64,000 bases of DNA, taken from Phyllobacterium sp. YR531 (lineage in GTDB: Bacteria; Pseudomonadota; Alphaproteobacteria; Rhizobiales; Rhizobiaceae). The notes beneath the pieces were generated by a model that was not told where the DNA came from, did not search any database, and saw only the letters and a list, made by a program, of their open reading frames with translations. The stretch is taken from NCBI RefSeq assembly GCF_000282595.1, contig NZ_AKIZ01000038.1, positions 62,001 through 126,000 of the forward strand, written 5' to 3'. A program made the translations under genes and the position numbers. Positions 53,984 to 63,718 of this stretch are shown here, piece by piece; the first letter of the stretch is position 1; every line of letters starts with the position of its first letter.

Positions 53984-54922
53984 TCAACTCTGTTGAAGAC
54001 AGTTGTCTCTGATCCTTGCATTGAGGGTTACGATCATCTTGCGCATGACAGCTGCGAGAGCGAGGATTGGCTTTTTGCCAGCAGCGAGGAGACGTTTGTA
54101 GAAGGAAGCAAACTCTCCCCGTCCTTGTGCTGCCTGCATTGCGGGCATGAACAGGATTGTTCGAACCTCTGGTCGCCCACCGCGCATTCTGCGATATCCG
54201 AGGGTCTTTCCACTCTCTTTGGGATGGGGTGCCAGTCCGGCAAGTGCCGCAGCTTGTCTGCGGTGCATTTGCCCCAATTCCGGCAGGGTAGCGATAAGAG
54301 CTGCTGCGGTTGTTATGCCAATGCCTTTCATGGCGGTTACGACATCAGCCCTATGTCTGAGGGCCTCATCGGTATGCATCAATGTCTCGATTGCCTGATC
54401 AAGGTTTTTGATCTGCCGGTCGATAACGGCAATCATGGCCTTGAAGGTGACTGCAAGTTCGCGGTTGCCAGGTGCGCCTGCACGATTGCGCTCGGCCACC
54501 CGGATGGCCACCAGATCGGCACGGCGGCGTATAAAAGCCTTGAGCCTTGTCTGGCAAGGGTCGGGTGCCTGCCACAGGGTAAGGCATGCCCAACGCTCCA
54601 GTCCATAGGCGGATAGTTCGCGTGCGTCGATTGCGTCGCTCTTGCCCAGACGTCCACGGGAACGGATGAAGGCTTTGAGCTTGATCGTATCAACGCGATG
54701 CACGCAAAGGCCGGCCCGCAGACATTCCTTGAGCAGGATGGTTTCGTAGCCGCCAGTGGGCTCGCAGACGGCAAAGTCTGCATTGCATTGGCGCAGGAAG
54801 CGCCTGATGCTGGCTTGCTGGTTTGCAATGATGGTGGTGGTGGCTCCATCGCAAACGGTGATCGTGTCTTTGGAGATGTCGAAGCCAAAACAATGGCGAG
54901 GTGGATGATGCAAGAAAGCCAT
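53984..54922 (-). mobile_element. IS110 family insertion sequence, transposase gene
   Basis: A 312-residue transposase of the IS110 family (DEDD type). The N-terminal nuclease part shows FGFDISKDTITVCDG, CEPTGGYETILLKECLRAG, and LGKSDAIDARELSAYG. The C-terminal transposase_20 part holds MKGIGITTAAALIATLPELG, LAGLAPHPKESGK and RMRGGRPEVRTILFM with the catalytic serine region. The frame is intact, so the element may be active. Such elements lack long terminal repeats; the bases CATCAACTCT occur at 53982-53991 and again at 54983-54992 and may mark the ends. It sits between cfa and dnaB. Confidence 0.92.
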
Positions 54923-55070
54923 GCTGATGCTATCCTCTCAAAGTAGCTTCGGATTGTTTGCGGGCGTGACGAACAGCGGCCCCATCAACTCTCCAAGCGA
55001 TGGCGGAATGCGGCAGGAAACCTTGATGACATCGGGTGTTGCCCAAACCTCGGGACGGTCGCTTGCCGCA

Positions 55071-55103
55071 GCGGCTGCGGGCTGTCAATGAGCCCGCAGC
55101 CGC
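55071..55103. repeat. Strong hairpin, GC-rich
   Basis: GCGGCTGCGGGCT and AGCCCGCAGCCGC form a perfect 13-pair stem around GTCAATG. There is no T-run behind it. It may end cfa transcription before the IS entered, or be a small dispersed repeat. Confidence 0.7.
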
Positions 55104-55135
55104 ACCAGCAAACTACATCATTTCAAACAAACAAC

Positions 55136-55156
55136 CCTCGGGCTCTTGACCCGAGG
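55136..55156. repeat. Short palindromic repeat
   Basis: CCTCGGG-CTCTTGA-CCCGAGG, followed by ATGACGG. This hairpin with the GGATGACG tail is a shape I know from many alphaproteobacterial intergenic regions. Only one copy is seen in the window. Confidence 0.55.
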
Positions 55157-55428
55157 ATGACGGCGAGGCGAATTGTTGGCACAACCAACCTTATCCTCCT
55201 CGCCAAGTAATATTTTGTATTTTATTTTGCGACTCAGCTAGATTTTAACGATGAGTGTCAAGGTTGAACCTTGGTTGAGCGTTTTTATCACTGTGGATTG
55301 CAGTGCATAATTTAGCTGCATCGGATGTTCCAGCGATAATTATGCAAGTCGCATCACCCAATGTGAAACCTTGCATTGCATCCACGCTGACCTCATGGCC
55401 ATAGTCTCTATGAACGGGAAAATATAAA

Positions 55429-56922
55429 ATGGCTGAAGCTACGGTACGCAAGATCAACGAGGCGCAGGGCACGCTTTATCGTGAGGCCCCGAATAATATC
55501 GAGGCTGAACAGGCCTTGCTCGGAGCTATCCTCGTAAACAATGACGCGTTTTACCGAGTTTCCGACTTTCTGAAGCCAACGCATTTCAACGAACCGCTGC
55601 ACAGGAAAATCTTCGACGTCGCTTCCGATATGATTCGGATGGGCAAGATGGCCAATCCTGTCACACTCAAGACATTCATGCCTGCCGATGCAAAGATCGG
55701 CGATATGACTGTCATGCAGTATCTCGCGCGTCTGGCTGCGGAAGCAGTAACGATTATCAATGCCGAAGATTATGGCCGCGCGATCTATGATCTGGCCACA
55801 CGCCGCGCCCTGATTACAATCGGCGAAGACATGGTGAATATCGCCTATGACGCGCCGGTAGATGTCGCTCCGCAAGGCCAGATCGAAGATGCAGAACGGC
55901 GACTTTTCGAGCTTGCGGAAACCGGCCGCTATGATGGCGGCTTCCAGACATTTACCGATGCGGTCAAAAACGCCGTAGACATGGCCAACGCCGCATTTAT
56001 GCGTGACGGCCATCTTTCCGGTGTTTCCACCGGCATTCGTGCTCTTGATGCCCGCATGGGTGGGTTGCAGCCATCGGATTTGATTGTACTTGCCGGACGC
56101 CCGGGCATGGGCAAAACATCACTTGCCACCAACATCGCCTTCAACATTGCCGCAGCCTATGAACCTGAACAATTGGCAGACGGTACGTTCAAAGCGAAGA
56201 ATGGCGGCGTTGTCGGCTTCTTCTCGCTGGAAATGTCGTCCGAACAGCTGGCAACGCGTATTATTTCAGAGCAGTCGGAAATCAGTTCTTCGAAAATCCG
56301 ACGCGGTGAAATCAGCGAGGCTGATTTTGAAAAGCTGGTTGCCTGTTCGCAGCATATGCAGCGCGTACCGCTTTATATCGATCAGACGGGTGGTATCTCC
56401 ATTGCACAGTTGGCGGCCCGTGCCCGGCGATTGAAGCGTCAGCGTGGCCTTGATGTGATCGTCATCGACTATATTCAGCTGATGCAGGGATCATCCAAGC
56501 GCGCTTCGGAAAACCGCGTGCAGGAAATCACCGAAATCACCACCGGTTTGAAGGCTCTGGGCAAGGAGTTGAATACTCCAATCATCGCCCTCTCCCAGCT
56601 ATCCCGTCAGGTGGAAAGCCGCGAAGACAAGCACCCGCAGCTCTCCGACTTGCGTGAATCAGGTTCTATCGAGCAGGACGCGGACGTCGTGCTGTTCGTG
56701 TACCGCGATGAATATTATATCAAGAACAAGGAACCGAAGGCCGGAACCGAAGAGCATTTTAAATGGCAGGCCGATTTGAACGAGGCAACCGGCAAGGCGG
56801 AAGTCATTGTCGCCAAACAGCGTCACGGTCCAACCGGAACTGTACGACTGGCTTTCCAGGCGGAATTCACGCGCTTTACCGATCTTGCCGAGGATTCACA
56901 TATACCAGAACGTTTTGAGTAA
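55429..56922 (+). CDS. dnaB: Replicative DNA helicase
   Basis: DnaB unwinds DNA at the fork as a hexamer. The 497-residue protein has the N-terminal primase-binding domain (NNIEAEQALLGAILVNNDAFYRV), and the RecA-like domain with Walker A AGRPGMGKTSLA, Walker B VIVIDYIQLM, ALSQLSRQVESRED and the end ADVVLFVYRDEYY. No intein is present. The gene is separated from cfa by the IS element. Its stop overlaps the first codons of alr. Confidence 0.97.
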   Translation: MAEATVRKINEAQGTLYREAPNNIEAEQALLGAILVNNDAFYRVSDFLKPTHFNEPLHRKIFDVASDMIRMGKMANPVTLKTFMPADAKIGDMTVMQYLARLAAEAVTIINAEDYGRAIYDLATRRALITIGEDMVNIAYDAPVDVAPQGQIEDAERRLFELAETGRYDGGFQTFTDAVKNAVDMANAAFMRDGHLSGVSTGIRALDARMGGLQPSDLIVLAGRPGMGKTSLATNIAFNIAAAYEPEQLADGTFKAKNGGVVGFFSLEMSSEQLATRIISEQSEISSSKIRRGEISEADFEKLVACSQHMQRVPLYIDQTGGISIAQLAARARRLKRQRGLDVIVIDYIQLMQGSSKRASENRVQEITEITTGLKALGKELNTPIIALSQLSRQVESREDKHPQLSDLRESGSIEQDADVVLFVYRDEYYIKNKEPKAGTEEHFKWQADLNEATGKAEVIVAKQRHGPTGTVRLAFQAEFTRFTDLAEDSHIPERFE

Positions 56923-58096
56923 TAATTTGACTGCTAGAACTCCAAATATAACGACAGCTGGCGCCGACCCCCGGCTTGCTGGTGGACGTCTTACCATTGA
57001 TCTCGACGCGCTCGTTGCAAACTGGCTTCTCCTTGCGGAGAGATCCAAGCCAGCCCGTACCGGGGCTGTCGTCAAGGCCGACGCATATGGTCTTGGCATT
57101 GTTCATGTTGTTCCGGTTTTATGGAAAGCGGGATGCCGCACATTCTTTGTGGCCGTGGCCGAGGAAGGACTGCGTGTAAAAGCAGTAGCGCCTGATGCGC
57201 AGGTATTTGTACTTAATGGTTTTTTCGCAGAAGCTTTGCCCGTTTACGAACAATCAAATCTCATTCCGGTGCTCGGCTCATTGCGCGAACTTGCGGTATG
57301 GCAAAACGCCAACGCCACTCGCACAGAAAAACTGCCTTACGCGCTGCACGTAGACACCGGGATGAACCGGTTGGGTTTGACCGTCAACGAAGCGATCCGT
57401 TTTGCAGGGGATGCCGCAGACCACAGCCCGGTGCTGCTGCTGACGCATCTTGCCACGGCAGATGATCAGACCCATGCCCTTAGCCAGCGTCAGTTTGAAT
57501 CATTTCAAAAGCTTCGTGCCAATTTCTCCGGAATTGAATCAAGCATCGCCAATTCACCCGGTATCTTCCATAGTTTGAATGCAGGATATGAGTTGAGCCG
57601 CCCCGGCGTTGCCATGTATGGCGGCGAGCCTGTTTCCGGCATAACCAACCCAATGCGCCCGGTTGTTACCTCAGAAGCAAGAATCATTCAGATCCGTACC
57701 GGACTTGAAGGAGAAACCGCAGGTTATGGCGCTACAGCAACCCTTACCCGCGACACACGTATCGCCATTTGCTCAATAGGCTATGCGGATGGTTATTTGC
57801 GTTCCGCATCCGGTAGTGGTGTGCCCCTGAGACAGACGCTGAATAGTGGCGGCATCGGCTTCATTGCGGGCAAGAAAGTGCCGGTGATAGGCCGTGTAAC
57901 AATGGATATGACATCCTTTGACATCAGCGATCTGGAGGAAACTGATGTTCGCGAAGGGGATTATATAGAACTGTTCGGCACCAATATCAGCCTGGACGAC
58001 GCAGCCCGCGCTGCAGGCACAATTGGATATGAGTTGCTTACCAGCCTTGGAAACCGCTATCACCGCCGCTACGTCTACAGCGGAAACGAGATTTGA
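56915..58096 (+). CDS. alr: Alanine racemase
   Basis: Alr turns L-alanine into D-alanine for cell wall synthesis, with pyridoxal phosphate. The 393-residue protein has the PLP lysine in VVKADAYGLG, HVDTGMNRLGL, and the second active-site tyrosine in CSIGYADGYLRS. The start is not clear. TTG 56915 overlaps the dnaB stop and gives a 24-residue front before the family core RLTIDLDALVANW; TTG 56927 is the next choice. Its stop shares bases with the radA start (TGATG). Confidence 0.93.
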   Translation: MSNNLTARTPNITTAGADPRLAGGRLTIDLDALVANWLLLAERSKPARTGAVVKADAYGLGIVHVVPVLWKAGCRTFFVAVAEEGLRVKAVAPDAQVFVLNGFFAEALPVYEQSNLIPVLGSLRELAVWQNANATRTEKLPYALHVDTGMNRLGLTVNEAIRFAGDAADHSPVLLLTHLATADDQTHALSQRQFESFQKLRANFSGIESSIANSPGIFHSLNAGYELSRPGVAMYGGEPVSGITNPMRPVVTSEARIIQIRTGLEGETAGYGATATLTRDTRIAICSIGYADGYLRSASGSGVPLRQTLNSGGIGFIAGKKVPVIGRVTMDMTSFDISDLEETDVREGDYIELFGTNISLDDAARAAGTIGYELLTSLGNRYHRRYVYSGNEI

Positions 58097-59496
58097 TGGC
58101 CAAGGCTAGAATTCAATTCATCTGCCAGAATTGCGGTGCTGTTCACACCCGCTGGGCCGGTAAATGCGATGCTTGCGGCGAGTGGAACACGCTTGTCGAG
58201 GAAGGTACGTCCGGCGGTATCGGCAGTGGCCCCGGCAAGCTTTCCGGTCGCAAAGGCCGCGCTGTTGCACTGACTACATTGTCCGGTGAAATTGAAGACG
58301 CACCACGCATACAATCAGGAATTGGCGAGCTTGATCGTGTCACTGGTGGAGGGTTCGTACGTGGTTCCGCCATCTTGATCGGCGGCGATCCGGGTATCGG
58401 CAAATCCACATTGCTGACGCAGGCAGCGGCTGCGCTTTCACGTCAGGGCCATCGCGTGGTCTATGTATCAGGCGAAGAAGCGGTTGCTCAGATTCGCCTG
58501 CGGGCACAAAGGCTGAACGCCGCAGATACCGATGTGTTGCTCGCAGCAGAAACCAATGTCGAAGATATCCTCGCGACCATTTCCGATGCCAAGCGCCCCG
58601 ACCTGATCATTATCGATTCGATTCAGACGCTTTGGACTGATGCAGCTGATTCTGCGCCCGGCACGGTTACTCAGGTACGCGCCGGAGCGCAGGCAATGAT
58701 CCGCTATGCCAAGCAGACAGGTGCGGCTGTGGTGCTCGTCGGTCACGTTACCAAAGAGGGGCAAATTGCTGGCCCGCGCGTTATCGAACACATGGTTGAC
58801 GCAGTGCTCTACTTTGAAGGCGAAGGCGGGCACCATTACCGAATATTGCGTACAGTAAAGAACCGCTTCGGACCGACGGACGAAATCGGCGTGTTTGAAA
58901 TGTCGGATAAAGGGTTGCGTCAGGTCGCCAATCCATCCGAGCTGTTTCTGGGTGAGCGCAATGACAAATCGCCCGGTGCTGCTGTTTTCGCTGGCATGGA
59001 AGGCACGAGGCCAATTCTTGTTGAGATACAGGCATTGGTTGCACCGTCAACACTTGGCACGCCGCGCCGCGCCGTTGTTGGTTGGGATGGAAACCGCCTT
59101 TCGATGATTCTAGCCGTGCTTGAAGCCCATTGCGGTGTAAGGTTCGGGCAGCATGATGTTTACCTGAATGTTGCCGGTGGATACCGAATAACAGAGCCTG
59201 CCGCTGATCTTGCTGTCGCATCTGCACTGGTTTCCTCTATTGCCGGTATTGCCCTTCCCGCAGATTGCGTCTATTTCGGCGAAGTCAGTCTTTCTGGCGC
59301 GGTTCGCCCTGTGGCCCATGCCGTGCAGAGACTGAAAGAAGCAGATAAGCTTGGGTTCAAGCAGGCTGTTCTTCCCAAGGGAAGCAACGATGTCGCAAAG
59401 AACGGCAATGCTCGTCTGACGGAAACCGCTTCGCTACCGGACCTTGTGGCCGGGATTGCGGCGTCGGGACCGGGCAAAAAACAACGCGAAGACTGA
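58096..59496 (+). CDS. radA: DNA repair protein RadA
   Basis: RadA (Sms) helps branch migration in recombination. The 466-residue protein has a zinc finger with C10, C13, C24 and C27 (ICQNCGAVHTRWAGKCDACG), Walker A GGDPGIGKSTLL, the RadA motif VKNRFGPTDEIG, and a C-terminal Lon-like domain (PADLAVASALVSSIAG). The ATG at 58096 overlaps the alr stop. It belongs to the dnaB-alr-radA-cvpA run. Confidence 0.96.
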   Translation: MAKARIQFICQNCGAVHTRWAGKCDACGEWNTLVEEGTSGGIGSGPGKLSGRKGRAVALTTLSGEIEDAPRIQSGIGELDRVTGGGFVRGSAILIGGDPGIGKSTLLTQAAAALSRQGHRVVYVSGEEAVAQIRLRAQRLNAADTDVLLAAETNVEDILATISDAKRPDLIIIDSIQTLWTDAADSAPGTVTQVRAGAQAMIRYAKQTGAAVVLVGHVTKEGQIAGPRVIEHMVDAVLYFEGEGGHHYRILRTVKNRFGPTDEIGVFEMSDKGLRQVANPSELFLGERNDKSPGAAVFAGMEGTRPILVEIQALVAPSTLGTPRRAVVGWDGNRLSMILAVLEAHCGVRFGQHDVYLNVAGGYRITEPAADLAVASALVSSIAGIALPADCVYFGEVSLSGAVRPVAHAVQRLKEADKLGFKQAVLPKGSNDVAKNGNARLTETASLPDLVAGIAASGPGKKQRED

Positions 59497-59530
59497 TCAA
59501 TGATCGGTTTTGATATGAGGACTAAACGAA

Positions 59531-60130
59531 ATGCCGATAACGTTGCTTGACGGAATACTATTGGGCATCACCCTCGTCTCGGCGGTCCTTGCCATGGTCC
59601 GCGGCTTTTCGCGCGAAGTGCTTTCCGTTGTGTCCTGGGCTGCTGCAGCTGTCGCAGCCTATTTGTTTTACAAGCCTGTCGTGCCCTTTTTGGCACCCTA
59701 TATCAGCAATGAAACAATCGCGCAGATTGCTGCCGCCGGTCTGGTATTCATTGTCACGCTGATTGTCGTCTCCATTATCACGATGAAAATTGCAGATTTC
59801 ATCATCGATAGCCGCATTGGTGCGCTGGATCGCACACTCGGCTTTCTGTTTGGTGCAGCGCGCGGCGTTCTTCTCGTTGTGGTCGCCATGCTGTTCTTCA
59901 ACTGGCTCGTCACAGAAAATCAGCCTGCCTGGGTAGCGCAGGCCAAGTCAAAGCCGATGATTGACGAACTTGGTGCAAAGCTGGTCGCTTTGCTTCCGGA
60001 AGATCCGGAATCGACCATTCTCAAGCGTCTGAAACCTGGCACACCTGCGGCAACGGATGCCGCACCGGACGGAACAACGACAGCTGAACCGAAGGAAGAC
60101 ATTCCGCCGGAAGGCACAACTCCTGAGTAA
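59531..60130 (+). CDS. CvpA family membrane protein
   Basis: A 199-residue protein with four membrane helices: LLDGILLGITLVSAVLAMVRG, the loop SREVLSVVSWAAAAVAAYLF, and two more, ending near residue 125. The last 50 residues are soluble, rich in Pro, Thr and Glu. E. coli CvpA is needed for colicin V production and bile resistance, with unknown mechanism. As in many proteobacteria it lies directly before purF. A GAGGAC lies before the ATG. Confidence 0.9.
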   Translation: MPITLLDGILLGITLVSAVLAMVRGFSREVLSVVSWAAAAVAAYLFYKPVVPFLAPYISNETIAQIAAAGLVFIVTLIVVSIITMKIADFIIDSRIGALDRTLGFLFGAARGVLLVVVAMLFFNWLVTENQPAWVAQAKSKPMIDELGAKLVALLPEDPESTILKRLKPGTPAATDAAPDGTTTAEPKEDIPPEGTTPE

Positions 60131-60266
60131 TCAGGCAAAAAGCATGAAACTGCGTCAATTCCGCTATTGGGGTTTGCTTGGTAATACCCCATATAGTGTG
60201 GCATAATACAAACTAGGCACAATTGACTCGATCCCAAGTTATCTTGGGGCGGAAGGGCTGGCGGTA

Positions 60267-61760
60267 ATGACCGACATTTCTCGTGACGATAACCAATTGA
60301 TGTCCCTCGATGATGACACACTGCATGAAGAGTGCGGTGTGTTTGGCATTTTGGGGCATTCCGATGCGGCGACGCTGACAGCCTTGGGGCTACATGCGCT
60401 ACAGCATCGCGGCCAGGAGGCAGCGGGTATCGTTTCCTACGACGGAAATCAGTTCTGCTCAGAGCGCCGTATGGGCCTTGTTGGCGACCACTACACCAAC
60501 CCTGCTACATTAGCCCAGCTGCCTGGCGATCGGGCTATTGGCCATGTTCGCTACTCTACGACAGGTGATGCAGCGCTGCGCAACGTCCAACCGCTTTTTG
60601 CTGAACTGGAAATTGGCGGCATTGCCATTGCCCACAACGGCAATTTCACCAACGGCTTGACAATGCGCCGCAAGCTCATTGCCGATGGCGCTATCTGCCA
60701 GTCCAATTCCGATACGGAAGTTGTGCTGCATCTTATCGCCCGTTCGCGCAGCACTTCATCCAGCGATCGCTTCATTGACGCTATCCGCCAGATGGAGGGC
60801 GGTTATGCGATGCTCGCCCTCACCCGTACCAAGCTGATTGCTGCGCGCGATCCTATCGGTATTCGCCCGCTCGTGATGGGTGACCTCGACGGCAAGCCAA
60901 TCTTCGCTTCTGAGAGCTGTGCGCTGGATATCATCGGTGCAAAATTTGTTCGTGACATCGAGAACGGCGAAGTTGTGGTTTGCGAAATTCAGGCTGATGG
61001 CTCGATCAGTATCGATTCCTTCAAGCCGCAAAATCCAAAACGCGAACGTCTTTGCCTGTTTGAATATGTTTACTTTGCCCGCCCTGATTCCATTGTCGGT
61101 GGCCGCAATGTCTATACTGCCCGCAAGAATATGGGCATCAACCTTGCCAGGGAAGCTGCGCTTGAGGCGGACGTTGTCGTTCCTGTTCCGGATGGCGGTA
61201 CACCGGCGGCAATCGGTTTTGCGCAAGCGAGCGGTATTCCGTTCGAACTCGGCATTATCCGCAATCATTACGTCGGCCGCACTTTCATCGAGCCAACACA
61301 GTCCATTCGGGCGTTTGGCGTGAAATTGAAACATTCCGCAAATCGCGCCGTTATTGAAGGCAAACGTGTTGTGCTGGTGGATGATTCCATTGTTCGCGGT
61401 ACTACTTCAGTGAAAATCGTTCAGATGATCCGCGACGCCGGTGCCAGCGAGGTACATATTCGCGTCGCCAGCCCGATGATTTTCCACCCGGACTTTTACG
61501 GCATCGATACGCCGGACGCGGATAAGCTGTTGGCAAACCAATATGCTGATCTGGATGCAATGTGCGCTTATATCGGCGCAGACTCACTGGCTTTCCTGTC
61601 AATTGACGGGCTTTACAAGGCAGTGAGCGGAGCACCGCGTGATGCCCGCGCTCCGCTGTTCACCGATCACTATTTTACTGGTGACTATCCGACCCGCCTC
61701 CTCGACAAGGATGGTCCGGACAATGTTCGTCAGTTTTCGCTTCTCGCAAATAACGGTTGA
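60267..61760 (+). CDS. purF: Amidophosphoribosyltransferase
   Basis: PurF starts purine synthesis, making phosphoribosylamine from PRPP and glutamine. The 497-residue protein begins with a 22-residue propeptide; the catalytic cysteine C23 lies in EECGVFGILGH. The glutaminase part has YSTTGDAALRNVQPL and AIAHNGNF; the transferase part has VPVPDGGTPAAIGFA and the PRPP loop VVLVDDSIVRGTTS. It may be transcribed with cvpA, 136 bases upstream, or from its own promoter in that gap. Confidence 0.97.
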   Translation: MTDISRDDNQLMSLDDDTLHEECGVFGILGHSDAATLTALGLHALQHRGQEAAGIVSYDGNQFCSERRMGLVGDHYTNPATLAQLPGDRAIGHVRYSTTGDAALRNVQPLFAELEIGGIAIAHNGNFTNGLTMRRKLIADGAICQSNSDTEVVLHLIARSRSTSSSDRFIDAIRQMEGGYAMLALTRTKLIAARDPIGIRPLVMGDLDGKPIFASESCALDIIGAKFVRDIENGEVVVCEIQADGSISIDSFKPQNPKRERLCLFEYVYFARPDSIVGGRNVYTARKNMGINLAREAALEADVVVPVPDGGTPAAIGFAQASGIPFELGIIRNHYVGRTFIEPTQSIRAFGVKLKHSANRAVIEGKRVVLVDDSIVRGTTSVKIVQMIRDAGASEVHIRVASPMIFHPDFYGIDTPDADKLLANQYADLDAMCAYIGADSLAFLSIDGLYKAVSGAPRDARAPLFTDHYFTGDYPTRLLDKDGPDNVRQFSLLANNG

Positions 61761-61769
61761 GTTCTCTTC

Positions 61770-62522
61770 ATGATTTCTGACGGCAGTTTTCGGCTGGACG
61801 GCAAGCTTGCGCTTGTCACCGGCGCATCGCGTGGCATTGGCTATTACCTTGCAAAAGAACTTGCCGGACGTGGCGCGCATGTGATTGCCGTTGCCCGCAC
61901 AGTTGGCGGACTCGAAGAACTGGATGACGAAATCACCAAGGCCGGTGGCTCGGCAACGCTGGTTCCGCTTGACCTGACCGACCTGCCTGCCATCGACCGT
62001 CTGGGCGGATCGATCCATGAGCGCTGGGGCAAGCTCGATATCATGATTGCTAATGCTGGCGTATTGGGCACCATTTCGCCAATCGGCCATGTCGAAGCCA
62101 AAGTGTTCGACAAGCTGATGACAATAAATGTCTCCAGCGTCTGGCGGCTCATACGGACAACAGACCCTCTGCTGAAGCTTTCTGATGCCGGGAGGGCTCT
62201 GTTGCTCTCTTCCAGCGTTGCCCATTCAGCGCGCGCCTATTGGGCTCCCTATGCCGCCTCCAAGGCTGCCGTTGAGGTGTTTGCACGTAGCTGGGCCGAG
62301 GAAACCAGACAGACAAAATTGCGGGTCCATTCAGTCGACCCGGGTGCGACGCGCACCGCTATGCGTGCGCAGGCTGTTCCAGGCGAAGATCCGGATACCT
62401 TGCCAACGCCGGCCGAGGTTGCTGCAAAGATTGCCTTGCTCTGCGATCCGGCCATCGATGAAACCGGCAAGCTTTACAATGTGCGCTCCGGCAAATTGCT
62501 CAGCTACAATAATCCCGGTTAA
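61770..62522 (+). CDS. SDR family oxidoreductase
   Basis: A 250-residue short-chain dehydrogenase. The cofactor loop is VTGASRGIGYYLA, followed by MIANAGVLG (NAG motif), SSSVAHSARAYWAPYAASKAAVE with serine, Tyr-x-x-x-Lys, and VHSVDPGATRT. The SDR subfamily with purF as neighbour is common in Rhizobiales, with no assigned substrate. Ten bases separate it from purF. Its TAA stop overlaps the TAA of the convergent AraC gene in the palindrome TTAA. Confidence 0.9.
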   Translation: MISDGSFRLDGKLALVTGASRGIGYYLAKELAGRGAHVIAVARTVGGLEELDDEITKAGGSATLVPLDLTDLPAIDRLGGSIHERWGKLDIMIANAGVLGTISPIGHVEAKVFDKLMTINVSSVWRLIRTTDPLLKLSDAGRALLLSSSVAHSARAYWAPYAASKAAVEVFARSWAEETRQTKLRVHSVDPGATRTAMRAQAVPGEDPDTLPTPAEVAAKIALLCDPAIDETGKLYNVRSGKLLSYNNPG

Positions 62523-63571
62523 CCGGCGAGGCGAATAATATTGGTTTCGTCGAGATGATTGTTTCGGGCACGCCACGCTTTAGGGCTCATACCGGTGACA
62601 CGCAGAAACTCCCGATTGAAATTTGACTTGGTTTGAAAGCCTGCATCAAACATGATGCGGGTGATGGGCTCATCGGTTTCTGCAAGAAGTTTGCAAGCCT
62701 CCTTCACGCGATAATCATTGACATATTGCGAAACACTCATCGCTTTGACGCGATTAATGGCGTTGGATACCTGCCTTACTGAAAGCCCCATTTTCCGTGC
62801 CAGCCGGTTTAAGTTGAGATCAACATCGCGATATGGCTGACGCGATTGCATCAACTCATCGAGCGCTGTGGCAACCGCTGCATCATCCGATGTTGGTTGG
62901 CTGGATAGCACCGCCTCTTCCACGCTTTCATCAACTGCCGGTTGACTGGCACCTGCGACGGTTGCGGCAGTTCCAAGCACCAGCAAGCCAATAATGTTGG
63001 CTATAGCGACGATACGACCGGAATAGATGCCTCCCGTTTCGGCAAAGTCGAAAGTTACCAAAAGATCGATCACAGCTGAGCCCACAGTGGAAAAAGCAGT
63101 CAACTGCAACGCGCGATAGGATGTGATGACACCATCCAGTCGTGACGCGCCAAGCACGTTGGGGCCAGCCCAGGCGAGCTGCACAAGTGCTGCCCCATAA
63201 CCCAGGAAAATCAGAATGATCGTCAGTGAAATGGGGTCCGGCCAGAACGCTACGAAACCGGCAACCAGCAATGTCGGAATGGTATGCAACAACAGATAGG
63301 GTCGCTGTGAAGGCGGTCGTTCAGTCCGCAGACTATCAAAACTGAGCCACGCGAGTGTCGGGGCGGCAGCGGCCAATATCGCCTGAAGCGGCAAAATTTC
63401 TACAAGGTCGTAACCCCAGCGCACTCCGATAACGACCGATTGTACAGCAGCGACGATCAGCCAAGCCAGAAAAAACGGGTGTGAGCCTCCTTCGTCCTGC
63501 CGCCGGATCATTTGGATCAGCAGTATGAAAAGCAACAGGGCGACAACAAAGGGCAATGGCACAAAAAGCAT
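62519..63571 (-). CDS. Membrane-anchored AraC family transcriptional regulator
   Basis: A 350-residue protein with seven membrane helices in its first 210 residues and a C-terminal AraC/XylS double helix-turn-helix (about 240-345): RKMGLSVRQVSNAINRVKAMSVSQYVNDYRVKEACKLL, then ITRIMFDAGFQTKSNFNREFLRVTGMSPKAWR. Such membrane-bound AraC proteins probably sense envelope or external signals. It diverges from the truncated secreted-protein gene at the right edge, 147 bases away, which may be its target. Confidence 0.88.
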   Translation of the reverse strand: MLFVPLPFVVALLLFILLIQMIRRQDEGGSHPFFLAWLIVAAVQSVVIGVRWGYDLVEILPLQAILAAAAPTLAWLSFDSLRTERPPSQRPYLLLHTIPTLLVAGFVAFWPDPISLTIILIFLGYGAALVQLAWAGPNVLGASRLDGVITSYRALQLTAFSTVGSAVIDLLVTFDFAETGGIYSGRIVAIANIIGLLVLGTAATVAGASQPAVDESVEEAVLSSQPTSDDAAVATALDELMQSRQPYRDVDLNLNRLARKMGLSVRQVSNAINRVKAMSVSQYVNDYRVKEACKLLAETDEPITRIMFDAGFQTKSNFNREFLRVTGMSPKAWRARNNHLDETNIIRLAG

Positions 63572-63718
63572 ACGTCAGTTCCGCATGAGACTTGGGCTCA
63601 ATATGACCTTAATCGTGATCGCGGACGACCTGAATTATGATCAAGGTCGAAAATATCCAAGCAATGCCGCTCCCTGCTGTTGGCGCTAATCCAAGCGCCG
63701 CACTTCAAGGAGATCAAA

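Larger units (their letters stand above)
54923..55428. other. Intergenic region between IS and dnaB
   Basis: No gene is seen in these 506 bases. The left part may belong to the noncoding end of the IS element, which in this family holds a guide RNA region. Two strong hairpins follow at 55071-55103 and 55136-55156. The right part, after about 55200, is AT-rich and must hold the dnaB promoter. Confidence 0.6.

Noticed and set aside
53960-54616. 218-codon plus-strand ORF across the IS element
   Set aside because: It runs antisense to the IS110-type transposase, whose frame has all family motifs.
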